This document shows positions 39,300 to 50,582 of a stretch of 64,000 bases of DNA, in pieces. Source of the stretch: Vanilla planifolia. Its lineage: Eukaryota > Streptophyta > Magnoliopsida > Asparagales > Orchidaceae. The notes below the pieces were generated by a model. The model searched no databases. It was not told the DNA's origin and was given only the letters and a program-made list of their open reading frames with translations. Every line of letters starts with the position of its first letter. Position 1 is the stretch's first letter. Location of the stretch: the NCBI GenBank assembly GCA_023846275.1, contig CM043868.1, forward strand, positions 1,321,153-1,385,152. The letters run 5' to 3'. The position numbers were made by a program, and so were the translations under genes.

Positions 39300-40900
39300 A
39301 ATGATATCTTATATTTATTTGTTTTTTTGGATATTTAATTGGATTAGGCATGTAACACTAGCATTATCATAGTAAACTAGTGACTCTTTTAAATGAATTC
39401 CATAGTCTTCTAATTATTGTTTAATCAACATTATTACATAACTTCTAGCATTAATGTCTTTATATTCTATTGTGGATAAGGCCAAATAATATTTGTTCCC
39501 ACTTTTGCAAGATACTAGTCAATATCCAAGTAATTTGCAAGTGCCGAATGTGCTTTTCCTATCTTTATTTCTTATTATAAAATCGACATTAGTGTTTGCA
39601 ATCTATTCAAATCATAACCTATTTATATGGCATCAAACTCCATGAGTATTAAGTCTTAATAAGATAATAAAGTATTTTACAACTTGCAAATTGGATCTAT
39701 TAAGGTTGTTTTGCAATCTTGCATAATGATTTACTTTAATTGTAGTATTAGGTCTACTAGATGCTAAACAATATAATAGTCTTATCATTCAATTTTACAA
39801 CTTGACATCAACAAGTTTTCCATTCAAATCTTTATTTAAGGTATGCTTTTTTGACGTGTGTGTTTCCTTAGATTTTAAATTTTTAAATCCAAATTTCTTT
39901 AGCATTTTTAGATTGTACATAAATTCTCCATTTCGAACTTGCTTAATTAGCAGTCCAAGGAAGAATGCAAGTTCTCCCATCATGTTTACTTCAAACTCAT
40001 TGTTTCTTTAAGTATACAAACTTTTCATAATTCTTGTCGTATTTGAACCAAAAATGCTATCATCTTCAATGTTTTGGTAAATTAGTTGATCCCCCTTTGA
40101 GCTTTTAGTGGTATGATGGTGTCAACATTTCTTTTTTTTTTTTGAAATTATTCAAAAATAAGAAAACTAAAAAAATCTATCATATCATGACAATAGGGCT
40201 TTTTTAGACCATATAATGCCTTCTTTGCTTTGTAGATAGGATTTGACTTATCATGAATTTGAATTTTAGGTTTTCATTGAACATAAACATCTTTATTTTT
40301 ATAACCATTCCAAAATGCACTTTTTAGATCGATTTGATAAAGCTTAAAAACCTTGAAACAAGCATAGTATTAAAAAATTCAAATAATTACTAACTTAACA
40401 GCTAGTGCAAAAGCTTCACCAATTTCTATGTCCTTGAATATATTATATCCCTATTCTACAATGTTAGCCTTATATTTAATGGAGATTTCTTTTTCATATA
40501 ATTTATTTTTTAAAATCATTTTTTATAGTTATTGTATCATTTGGTAGCTTTAGGGTTAATACATGCATTTCATTTCATTGAAATTGATTCAACTCTACAT
40601 TTATCACTAATAGCTAGTTCATCATTTAGTTCATCAAAACACAACTCAAAAAAAAAGTTTTATCACTTATATTGGTATTAGTTCTTGCTCCAACAACATC
40701 CTTTAGTATTAGATATTTGTTGACCATATACAAAATGGTTTGATGATAACATAACCAAGAATTTTAGATTGACATGGTTTGTGAGCTTTGATTCAAGTAG
40801 TAAGAGCTCAACTTTCACAACATGGAGTAAAATTAGCATTGCTTTGGGTGGAGCGACTACCCATCTAAGGCTTATCATCTACTAAATTACTAGCTAGCAT
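39300..40900 (-). mobile_element. Copia-2: Ty1/copia RT and RNase H remnant
   Basis: Minus-strand translation gives copia pol in order. 'IEIGEAFALAVKL' (about 40,430) matches family GIDYxETFAPVARL. 'IDLKSAFWNGYKNKDVYVQ' (40,332-40,270) matches MDVKSAFLNGxLxEEVYVxQ, and 'YKAKKALYGLKK' (about 40,236) matches YKLKKALYGLKQAP. 'MMGELAFFLGLLIKQ' (39,983) and 'KHTLNKDLNGKLVDVKL' (to 39,795) follow, the latter in the family's LxKDxxGKxVDxKLY position. RNase H: 'STFGTCKLLGY.LVSC', 'ALSTIEYKDINA' (39,560-39,430; ALSTAEAEYIAA) and 'YYDNASV' (39,380). The 62-codon open piece at 39,795-39,983 is the best-preserved part. Stops and frameshifts elsewhere make it inactive; the integrase side is not readable. 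Confidence 0.9.
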
Positions 40901-41732
40901 GTGAAAACAACATTAAGTCTCTTAAGGCAATTAGGACCTACACACATGCCCTTGTTACTCTTCATACTCATACACATCTTCACTTGTCGATAAGGTTTAA
41001 CATTCATTATCATTCATAGTTGAGAGTTCTATTCTTTACCCATGAATGTGCATCTGTCTTAAGAGCTAAATTTTGCCACAAACTAAGTTATTAGCAATAA
41101 GAAAATGATAGGTCTTGGTAGAATCTTGCACCAATCAAAAGAAATCTAATTCAAAGTCTTATATCTTAATTACATAGTAATCATACAATGTGATCCACTT
41201 ATCAAATGTGTACAACTAGCCCATATAAATAATTAGACATAGGATTAGACTAAACAATCCAAGTATAATAGGAGTTAAGGGGCATGTACTACATGAATGA
41301 TGTTTCCATCATTCTTATATGAATCAAGTTTAATTGAGTGCTGATTAGGTTTTGAACTAACATGATGACATCCATTATTGTTTGCATGATATTTCCTTGT
41401 ATTTGCATGTCTTAATATAATAATTGTGACATAGAATACAATATATATATATACATATATATAGTTCCTGTATGATTGGTTTCACCTAGAGAGACAAACC
41501 TAATTAAGAAAATAACTAATCTAAAGTTATCATACAAATGCAATCATGCATCATAGTTGTACAAAATTCAAAAAATTTAATTAAGTCTATTATTTGAAGT
41601 TCATCATGCAACGCAAAGTGCTTCATCATACTTGTACGAAGTATATAAAACCCAATAATTACAAATGTGGCTATACTCTAAACTCATCATACAAAATAAC
41701 TTCCTCTTCTAAAAAAAATCATACAAAATAAC
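40901..41732. other. AT-rich flank of LINE-C
   Basis: No gene. It contains an (AT)n run at 41,441-41,463 and dense 'catacaa' words. A 17-bp exact direct repeat, atcatacaaaataactt, occurs at 41,686-41,702 and 41,718-41,734, with a 15-bp A-ended spacer between, immediately left of the LINE-C coding sequence. Confidence 0.6.
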
Positions 41733-44063
41733 TTGCAGGTAAAAGAATCACAAGTGGGATTGGATGACACGGAGAATGCGCTCCTCAACCGGCTAATCAT
41801 GGAATTTCACCACAACGGTGCGTTCGAAGAGAGGTGGTGGTGGCAAAGGGCGAAGGTACACTGGGCACGATTGGGGGACCGAAACACCAAGCTTTTTCAA
41901 GCTGCTGCTACTGCGCGCATGCAAAAGAATTTTATTGCCCATATGTGGGATGCGTGCGGTCGGGATGCAACCTTGGCTGATGACATTGGCTCCATCTTTA
42001 CATCCTATTTTGAAGCAAAGTGGCATGATGCAACCTGCACGCGTCAAGAGGCGCGTTGGGGCTTGCGGGCTTGTCTTAGTAGTGATCAAGCAAACTTGCT
42101 GGAGTGGGCGGTGACTGATGCGGAGATAATACATGCTATTAAGGCTATGCAGAACAACAAGTCCCCAGGCATCGATGGAATAACATCTGAATTTATGAAG
42201 GGTTATTGGTCCACAACTCAGAAGGATATTCTGCGGGCTGCACATTGCTTCTTTGCTGAAAGGTGGATGCCTGGGGCCTGGAAGGATACTTTGGTGGTGT
42301 TAATTCCCAAAATGCAAAATGCGAGCAAGCCGGAACACTATCGCCCCATAAGCCTGTGCAACGTCATATACAAAGTTATCGCGAGAGTTCTGGTGGAGAG
42401 ACTTAAGTTGGTCTTGCCAGGTATTATCTTTAGGGAACAAGGTGCATTTGTTCCAGGAAGATCCATCTCGGACAATATCTTTGTGGCCCAGGAGATGGTT
42501 TCGCGTATGCATCACTCAAACACCAAGAAGGGTATGGTGATAAAAATTGACATAGAGCAGGCCTTTGATCGCATTCGTTGGGACTTTCTGCTCAACATGC
42601 TCAAAATGATGGGGTTCCTGCTGCTATGGTGCAACTGGGTGGAAGCATGCATTGCCAAACCTAGATTTGGGGTCTTGTTGAATGGAATCCGCCTACCTTG
42701 GATTGAGGCCAGCCGCGGCCTGCATCAAGGGTGTCCACTTTCACCCTATCTTTTCACCATTGTCACCGAGTATTTTTTTGTACTCGTTCGGGCATATGAG
42801 GAGAATGCTATTCTAGGATTCAAGTGCAGCCAGCAAGTGCCTGTTGTGTCTCACCTTCTGTTTGCTGATGATATTGTGGTGTTTGCCCCTACTACGCAGA
42901 AAGCTGCAAACGCCGTTTGCAAGACACTTCTTGAGTTTGGGTCTGCAGCTGGATTGATGGTTAACTGCTCTAAATCCAGCATCCTTTTTAGTAAAACAAT
43001 GAGGAATAAGCGCAAACAAATCATTAGCAACATCCTGGGCATGAGTCAAAGTGTTAAATTGAAGTACTTGGGCATTCCCATTTCGACAAAGATGCTGGGA
43101 AAGAATGATGTTAGGTTCGTGATTCATAACATAGAGGAAAGGGTGACTAAGTGGAGAGTAAGGCCTATGTCGCTTGCCGAGAGGATTATTATGATCAAGG
43201 CAGTGTTAACCGCAATTCCTAGCTACCTCATGAGGCACTTTGTCGTTCCTTCGGCCACCATTGTTGCTGTGGAGAGGATTATTAGGAATTTTTTGTGGAG
43301 CGGCGTGGGGGGTGTAAAGGCAATGCACTATGTAGACTGGGATATTGTTACGCTGCCGAAGGATGCGGGTGGCCTCGGATTGCTGGACTTACACATCTGG
43401 CAGCGGGTGCTCAACTTGAAGATGTGCAAGCAGCTTCTTGGCCGTGAGCAGGCCCTGTGGACGGAAGTAATCAGAGGGAAATATAGACACGAAAACAACT
43501 TTCTAAAAGCACCACGTGGTGCATCTCAAGCTTGTAGATTGGTGACTAGGGCCATGGCACATGCGGTTTCCAGCTTTGTTTGGAGAATTGGTGCAGGTAA
43601 CAGGGTCCATTTCGTAGAGGATAATTGGATTGATTTCCTCCCGATCTCTTGCTGGCCAACTTATATTAACATGAATGTTCAGTGGCCAACTATGGTTGGG
43701 GAATCCGTCATCAAGTGCGGTGTATGGGACAAATTGAAGATTTGGTCCTGGGCTGGTGCTCTTGTATTGGAGAGAATTATGCGACTACCTTGGGCTCACG
43801 GGCAAGAGGAAGATATTCTCATTCAAGAAAATATCGGAATGGAGAAGATTGACAACCGCCACCTCTACAGAGACCTCAAGCTGGGTGCCAGCAGGTTTGA
43901 TAGGAAACAAGGAAAGGAAATTAGGGAGGCTACCAAGGGAATTTGGAAGTTAAAAGTGCTACTACGTGTACGTAGATTTGCTTGGAGACTTATGGGGAAT
44001 TTTTTAACTACTACAGTTTGGCTTCAGCACAGAAAGCTTGTCGTATGCAAAATTTGCTCCTAG
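41733..44063 (+). pseudogene. LINE-C ORF2 reverse transcriptase (truncated)
   Basis: A continuous 776-codon frame. Its first codon is TTG, not ATG, and the endonuclease is missing, so 41,733 is where the frame opens, not a true start. Reads, by residue: 'HWARLGDRNTKLFQ' ~44-57; 'KSPGIDGIT' ~143-151; 'EHYRPISLCNVIYKVIA' ~200-216; 'QGAFVPGRSISDN' ~236-248; 'KIDIEQAFDRI' ~271-281; 'QGCPLSPYLF' ~332-341; catalytic 'FADD' 377-380; 'KYLGIPIS' ~444-451; 'GGLGLLDL' ~549-556; the start of zf-RVT 'WKLKVLLRVRRFAWRL' ~738-753, ending 'CKICS' at a TAG. These are the standard plant L1 RT motifs in the right order, with the catalytic aspartates kept. The enzyme copies element RNA into the nicked target. The TAG falls within the zinc-binding region, which continues in frame after it. 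Confidence 0.93.
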
Positions 44064-44557
44064 GGTTGTGATGAGGCTGAAACGCTATAGCACATTTTCT
44101 GGAAGTGTCCTAATGCCGATGATGTTTGGACTGTATGTCATGTGCGTCATGCTACTTTTGTTCTTGGGCCTTCCAATGGGGGGGCAGCGACCAGGATTTT
44201 ATCCACAACATCATGGATTTCATTGCCTTGCATGGAATCCATGGGGGAGAGGGTGGAGCTTGGGCGGCCAACCTAATGACAACAATGTTCTACATATGGG
44301 AGAACAGGAACACGAGAAGACACAACGGAAATCCCTTGCACCCCGGGACTCTTTGGCAGAAAATTCAAATTGAGTTGGCTGCAGTTTCTACAACCCCCAT
44401 TGGCTGGATTCTGATTAATTGCGATGCTATTGTCGGTGCTGACATCTCCGAGATTGGTCTTGTGGCGCAGCATCACCACGCTAGGCCCCTACTGGTTTCC
44501 GGGAGGTGGTTCTTTTCACATGCTATGGAAGAGATGGAGATGTACACACTTGTATAG
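44064..44557 (+). pseudogene. LINE-C zf-RVT end and RNase H N-terminus
   Basis: Directly after the TAG at 44,061-44,063 the same frame continues 'GCDEAETL', stop, 'HIFWKCPNADDVW', the second half of the zf-RVT zinc-binding region (xxCxxC...ETxxHxFxxCxxAxxVW). The frame then shifts within or near a run of seven G at 44,178-44,184, and the next frame carries 'WENRNTRRHNG' and 'GWILINCDAIVGADISEIG', the start of a plant-type RNase H domain (family form WxKxNxDGS...G). It runs to 'FFSHAMEEMEMYTLV' and stops at 44,557, where the CA/TG tract begins. Two in-frame stops and one frameshift are the only visible lesions, consistent with a fairly recent insertion. Confidence 0.85.
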
Positions 44558-46967
44558 TCACACTCACAGGAATGCACAAACACATAAGCTAATAGACATG
44601 CACACACATAGACACACATACACAAACTCACAGACATGCACACACATGTACATGCACAAGCACACACACACATGCACACTCATGCACATGCATATGCATG
44701 CACAAGCCTATACAAACACACAAGCATTCACATATGTGTGTATATTAACACACATACTTTTCCACACACCCACATATACACACACATTTTTACATTGACA
44801 CACATGCACACAAACACACACATAGACGTACATGTAAGCACATGCATGCATGCATGCACATGTACATATGAACAAATACACAAACATGATTGCTTGTATA
44901 GATGCACACACAACATAAACACACATGCACACAAACACATATAAAGGCATGTGCACACACACACACACACATGCATGCACCGACACTTGTAAATGCTCAC
45001 AATCGCAATTACACACACAAAGAAACATGTAGACATGTGCTCAAATCCACACAAACTCCTGCTTAAACACAAGCAAACACACATGCACGAATATAAACAC
45101 ATGAATGTGAACATGAATACATAAATATGTGCATACAAGCACATACATGCACAAACACACATATAAAGACACACATACACAACATACAAAAGCTTACATG
45201 TTGATGGCTATGCACACACACCCACAACAATACATGCACATACACATGCACATAGAGGCATGCACAAATGCACAAGCACACAAGCATGCATACACCCATA
45301 CAAACAATGGTCTCCCACACATGCATGTAGATACACATTCACAAGTGCATGCATACACTCCCACACACATGCACACATACCTACATGCATGCACACACAT
45401 GCATAAACACTTGTACACACACACACACACACCCACAAACACACATGCATGTACGTACAAACACAAAAACACATGCACACACTCACACACATACACACAT
45501 GCACAAACTTACACACACAAACAAACCCATACACATGCACATGCCTGAACACTCCCAAAAACATGTCCATACACATGTTCACACATGCATGTACGCACAA
45601 ATTCACATTGACACATGCATGCATGCACATACACACATACTCTTATGTGTACACAAACACATACACACCGACACATGAATAATCACATACACACACATAC
45701 TCACACACATATATGCATTCATATGCACACAAACTCTCACGCACACTCAAATACACATACACACATACACATGCACATATACATGCATGTGCACACAGAC
45801 ACACATGCACACTTTTAGAAAACACGTGCATGCATTCGCACCCATATGCACACATGAAGACACGTATGTGCAACACCCATAAGAATGCATAGAGACACAT
45901 GCATATGCACTCGCAGACACATAAGTAGATGTGCACATACAAACATGAACACACACATGCACATATATACACATATACACACACACACACACACAATCAC
46001 ACACATACACACACACACACATACATGCACAATCACAAACTTGCATGTGCACACACACACACACAAACACACACAGATTAACACACTTGTACCTATGTGC
46101 ACACACACATATGCTTGCACATGGATGCATTCATGCACAAAAATGTGTTTGCACAAGCAATCACAAATAGGAACACACTCTTAAACACATGAACACACAC
46201 ACACATGTGTGTGTACACATAGGCGATCATAGAAATGAACACACACATAGGTGCACACATAAGTGCATGCATAGACACACATGCACAGATACACACACAC
46301 CTACACACTACCCAACATGCACATACACACACATGCAAACCCACACATACATACATACTCACATACATAAGCTCACATAATTGTACATGTCTATAGACAC
46401 ATGTATACAGACAAACATAAGAATGCTTATAGCCACACAAACATGTATAAACACACTCTTACATCTACAAACACTAACACATACACACATGCATGTTAAC
46501 TTGGACACACACATGAAGAGATGCATAGATGCATGCACTCACATGCACCCATATGTGTCTACATGGGCACACACATGTGCACACACACACTCACACACAC
46601 ACATGTTCTTGCACCCACATGAACACACATGCTTGCATAGAACACACACACAAATGCACATGTACACAAAGCACACATGCACACACACATACATGGAGAC
46701 ACATGCACACATACAGAGACACATACACACATGCACATACATCCCTGTCTATACCTACCCCTACACACACACCAACACACATGCACACACAAATGATGCA
46801 TACATGCAAATTCACATATAGACACACACAAATGCACATACTTACACAAGCATGCACACATGCACACGTGCACACATAAATAGACACTCACACACATATG
46901 TACAAACATGCACATGCTTAGCCACACACATGCACTCACACACACACACATGCACACATGTAGACAC
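44558..46967. repeat. 2.4-kb CA/TG-rich alternating purine-pyrimidine tract
   Basis: The plus strand is built almost wholly of ACAC, ATGCAC, ACATAC and ACATGCAT words, so purines and pyrimidines alternate over long stretches. It is a degenerate, irregular array, not one fixed unit: clean (CA)n runs occur at about 44,955-44,971, 45,417-45,431 and 45,977-46,020. Many overlapping open frames on both strands (THTHTH on plus, CVCVCMCV on minus, up to 153 codons) are artefacts: TAA, TAG and TGA each contain two adjacent purines, so a strictly alternating tract cannot spell a stop. Such DNA is a classic Z-DNA former. It splits the LINE-C RNase H domain. Confidence 0.95.
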
Positions 46968-47304
46968 ACAATCGAACTCGGTGATTAGCTTGCCATATTA
47001 TACTGCAGTTGAGATACAATCGGACTCGGTGATTGCTGAACAGAGGGTGCGTAGCCTTCTTGTTAACCCTCCCGAGGGAGGCTGCTACGCTCTTGCGCTC
47101 TGGCATGCACGTAATTTGAGCTCCCTAAAAACGTCACATATCGGCAGGGAGGGGAATGCATCGACGAACTGGATCGCGCACGCTGCTTGTGAGAAGTCGG
47201 ACTTCACGTGGAATGGAGACACACGGATGCCCGAGGCTCTTCTTAATCTTATGCTCCATGACTTTTGCTTTGATCCTCCTTGGGATTTCATGTTAGCTTA
47301 TTAA
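46968..47304 (+). pseudogene. LINE-C RNase H C-terminal half
   Basis: The frame leaving the CA/TG tract reads 'YYTAVEIQSDSVIAEQRV' and then 'HIGREGNASTNWIAHAAC', ending 'DFCFDPPWDFMLAY' and a stop at 47,302-47,304. The 'ESDS' and 'HxxREGNxxADxxA' positions are those of plant LINE RNase H; the usual catalytic 'AD' is 'TN' here and 'ESDS' is 'QSDS', so activity would be doubtful even without the interruption. It continues the domain broken off at 44,557. About 20-30 residues normally lie between the two halves. A 19-bp near-exact repeat (46,968-46,986 and 47,016-47,034) marks the junction. Confidence 0.88.
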
Positions 47305-47325
47305 GCACTTACTTATGATAAAAAA

Positions 47326-48060
47326 AATGATGCTTTGTATCATACTTATGCAATACTCTATAAGTTGGCTTATGTAGTTGCAAGTACAAACAAATCTCCA
47401 AATGTGCAATGACTAGTTATCAATGGAAACATGATTTTAGTCATTCAGTTAACTTTAAATGCTATGTTATTATTGGTTCATATATATAGGAATTAAAATT
47501 GATGGAAAAATGTGCATAATAACACAACATCAATACCCTAAAGGGGTTAGTTTTTGCTTCAACTAAGCTTGCAATTGCATTTACACCTACTTGAACCTTT
47601 CAATTAGGGTTTTGAGCTATAAAAAGTTTGCCTTACATTATTTTTTCATTCAACCCATTGCATCTTCATTCATAAATTCTTTTTGATTTCTTCATTTGTT
47701 CTATCACATGCAACATAATTGAAGGTTATAAGCTTAATGTAAGTTTTTCTTGTATAAGAGCTATAATTTTTCATTTAGCCATTACTTTCCCTTTTATTCA
47801 TGTGAATCTTGCTATTTGTCACTCTTTTGAGAAACATATAGGTCCCTTTATGAATCTCCTTTGTAAAGGTCTACCCCTACTTATCATTTGGCAAAAGGAA
47901 ATGGTTTGTTTTGATGCAATCCTAATCATTGGACTAAAGGAGGATGTAGACATTGGTTGTGGGCTAAACCACTTAAAAATTTCTTTTGTTTATACTTTGA
48001 AAAATGTTTTCTACTTATATCTCATACAAAAAAATTTTAAAATTAACTAAGATTTTTTGT
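47326..48060. other. AT-rich DNA between LINE-C and Copia-3
   Basis: No gene recognised. An open 82-codon plus-strand frame at 47,802-48,050 has no family match that I can see. Confidence 0.45.
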
Positions 48061-48099
48061 TTGAAAAAATCAAGAATTTTTATAACACCCTTGTGGTCT

Positions 48100-48400
48100 T
48101 ACTCAATTCAACAAAATTTAGTGTGAACCTTATCAAAGTTCCAATATCATGGGATTTTTCTTTCTATTGATTCTTAAATGTCACCTTTATTTTCTTCTTA
48201 TATTGAGAAATATTACCTAAGCTCCTAATTATTCTTTCCATAACTTCATTCTATTAAGGAGTTCTAGGTCTTGAGAAGGCATGAATGATGCCTTATTTAT
48301 TACAATAATATATAAATAACTTAAAACACTTCTCAAGTTGGCTATCCTGAATAGCCCAAGATATGCTTTTTCCTTCTTATTGTCTATTTAAAATTTGAAT
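48100..48400 (-). mobile_element. Copia-3 integrase, downstream part
   Basis: Minus-strand translation gives 'CFKLFIYYCNK.GIIHAFS' and 'PRTPQ.NEVMERIIRSLGNI' (48,330-48,205), the copia integrase core segment 'FxxFCxxxGIxHxFSxPRTPQQNGVVERKNRxL' containing the catalytic-glutamate region. Stops interrupt it. The upstream half of the same integrase lies at 54,170-54,600 on the same strand, beyond R1 copy 3. Confidence 0.85.
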
Positions 48401-50163
48401 GTTTAGTTGACATTTAAAATTTAAATACCTAATATTTCTATAAGAAAAGATTAAAATTAAAATTATGCTTTTAAAACTTAAATGTTTGATCCACCTTTAA
48501 GCAACTTTAAATGTTAGGTTGACCTTACTTGCTTTTCTCCTTAACCAAACCATATGCTATAGACTTAGTTGGCATAGAATGCCTAAAAACTAGGAATCAA
48601 GGTGGTGGCTAAGAATAAGAAAAGTTTAAATATTGAACTAACCCCTTGTGTGCATGAATAATTAAGAAGGGATAATGATAGAGCTAACTCAATTAGACAT
48701 AACATAGATGTGACTAAATATAAAGAGTTGGTTTCCTAGCTATATAAAGTATCCTTTGTGATGTAGCTAAAACTTGGAATCCTAGCTATGCTTCATTATT
48801 AAGACCTATCAGAGAGGAAACACGGATGTGGAGTAAGCCATGAGAAAGGATAGAAAGATGAAGACCTCAAGCTTGGAGTAAGAATAAGAAGCTTATCCTT
48901 TAGAGTAGTCCACTACTCAATTTTAAAGTTAAGATGACTCTCAAGATCTTGCATTAAATTAGATACAAGATAATAAAGAAATAATTTCCTAAACATGCAT
49001 GTAATAGTATTCAACCATATCATGTGATTGCTTCTTCTCTTGAAACCTAGATAAAAAATGTTAAATTAATTTCATAATGATAGAACTTGAGACATAACGA
49101 TAAGATTTTTGTGGTTGAATGCAATCTTTAGATTAGATCCAAATGGTGTCATGATCCTTAAATGAATCTAGCTTGTTAATGCTAAGTAAGATGTCATGAC
49201 CAAAACATGCAAGAATAATTCCTTACAATGAATTATGATTTTGTGAATGATCACATTATCAAAACTTAATGTTTCTTTAATATTATTATTGGCATGCAAA
49301 ATATTAGATGATATCATGAATTAGCCTATGATAACTTAGACTTACTTATTACAAAATTGTACATCATTCTTAATGCTTTTTTAATCTAGGAGGTCCCACC
49401 CTAAGTCAATATTCAATTTATACTTCTATGTTGGTTGATCATCTCTATAAGTAGAGAAATCACTTGGCATTATTAACATCTATGATGCAAAGGATGGTGA
49501 CAATTTCTCTTCATAATAGTGCAATTCAAGAGGTCATTATTCATGTCACTCATCTTAGTGGTATACTTCAGTCCATGCTTCACATAAAACTCATTCACCC
49601 TTGACATATTTCTTCAACATATCTCTAGTGGATGATTTGATTTTGTTCCAAAACATGACTTGGGTATTGTTCATTAAATCACTTTTTCATACTAGAATGA
49701 AACTTCATAATTTTTGAGACAGCATATGCTTGGCACTTTTCAAATTTGAGCTCATACTACTTATATGTTGAGAAAAGGAAAATTGCATCAAACAAGTATG
49801 TATGCCAGCTTTTGACTACTTTGTTCATTATATTAGGAATGTAGATTCTTTGTAGTTTGAAACTAGTATGTTAAGGGTAAAAGCGTTGGAGTGATGATCC
49901 ATTTCCTTTTGGTCATACAAGTTTAGATGTGTAGTTAGGACAAACATTGCTACCCAAATGAGGATTTGTGTTATTTCTCTCTAATATATTAATATATGAT
50001 TTTAGAAAAAACATTCATGCTAAATACTAAACCAAGAACGTTGTATCTTTATTTCTTGTTGAAAAGAAAGAATTTATGATGCCATGACTATGCTATGATT
50101 TTTCTCTAAAAGGCATAATTCCTTCTATGTTTATGATATGGAGAACTCATAGATGATTTATAT

Positions 50164-50178
50164 TTATTACACGTATTT
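50164..50178. repeat. Target-site duplication, left copy
   Basis: ttattacacgtattt, identical to 50,568-50,582; it flanks the LINE-E insertion. Confidence 0.88.
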
Positions 50179-50567
50179 TTGAAGTAAAATGGCCGAAGCC
50201 TACAAGTTGCACTCCCTAAGGGGGCTCATACACAAAATCAGAAAACAAAATGTTTTTAAAAACCAAGGGGAGGGGCATACCCCAGTCCCATACAAAATGT
50301 GAATGCTCAGAAATAACAAAATTTGCCACCCAGTCAGCAGCTGCATTTGCTTCTCGCCTGCAATGTGAGATGCGAAATGACGGGAAGGTCTTCATCAACT
50401 CCGCCAAGCCCCTTCCGTTAGGCCTTTTAGTGGACGATGTGGACTGAAGAAGACTTATGACAGTTTGTAACGAATCACTTTCAAGCCAAATGGCAAGCTT
50501 GCCTTGGAGCCATTGATGTGCAATTTGCAGAGCCTTAATTGCTGCAAAATATTCAGCTGCAAAGGAA
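50179..50567 (-). mobile_element. LINE-E: 5'-truncated LINE 3' end with target-site duplication
   Basis: A 389-bp minus-strand insertion flanked by an exact 15-bp direct repeat, ttattacacgtattt, at 50,164-50,178 and 50,568-50,582. The insert encodes the C-terminal part of an RNase H: 'SFAAEYFAAIKALQIA', 'LESDSLQTV', 'HCRREANAAADWVANF', ending 'FSDFVYEPP' and a stop, with the catalytic-type acidic positions kept. It is related to, but a different subfamily from, the LINE-C RNase H. The first 14 or so codons of the open frame (50,614-50,568) are flanking DNA. Only the 3' end was copied, the usual result of abortive target-primed reverse transcription; the A-tail is very short and merges with the duplication. 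Confidence 0.92.
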
Positions 50568-50582
50568 TTATTACACGTATTT
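50568..50582. repeat. Target-site duplication, right copy
   Basis: ttattacacgtattt, identical to 50,164-50,178. Confidence 0.88.

Larger units (their letters stand above)
41735..47304 (+). mobile_element. LINE-C: 5'-truncated L1-type LINE split by CA/TG tract
   Basis: The youngest large element in the window, judging by its long open frame and its GC content, visibly higher than the surrounding DNA. It holds, in order, the ORF2 region just upstream of RT, the reverse transcriptase, the zf-RVT zinc-binding region and an RNase H domain. The endonuclease and ORF1 are missing, so it is 5'-truncated like most LINE copies. The RNase H domain is interrupted at 44,558-46,967 by a long CA/TG-rich tract and resumes at 46,968. 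An A-rich run at 47,318-47,325 lies shortly after the final stop and may be the poly(A) remnant. No convincing target-site duplication was found. Confidence 0.9.

Noticed and set aside
41793..43953. Overlapping frames of 60-150 codons in LINE-C on other frames and the minus strand
   Set aside because: Shadows of the reverse transcriptase frame, with no family similarity.
44424..46969. Long open frames on both strands rich in His/Thr or Cys/Val/Met
   Set aside because: They lie in the CA/TG tract, where alternation of purine and pyrimidine prevents stop codons; composition is pure repeat, with no domain and no start context.
44557..47340. Target-site duplication for LINE-C
   Set aside because: Words near 41,620 (cttcatcatacttgtac) and 47,331 (ctttgtatcatacttatgc) look alike but are imperfect and do not abut the element's 5' edge, so I do not claim a duplication.
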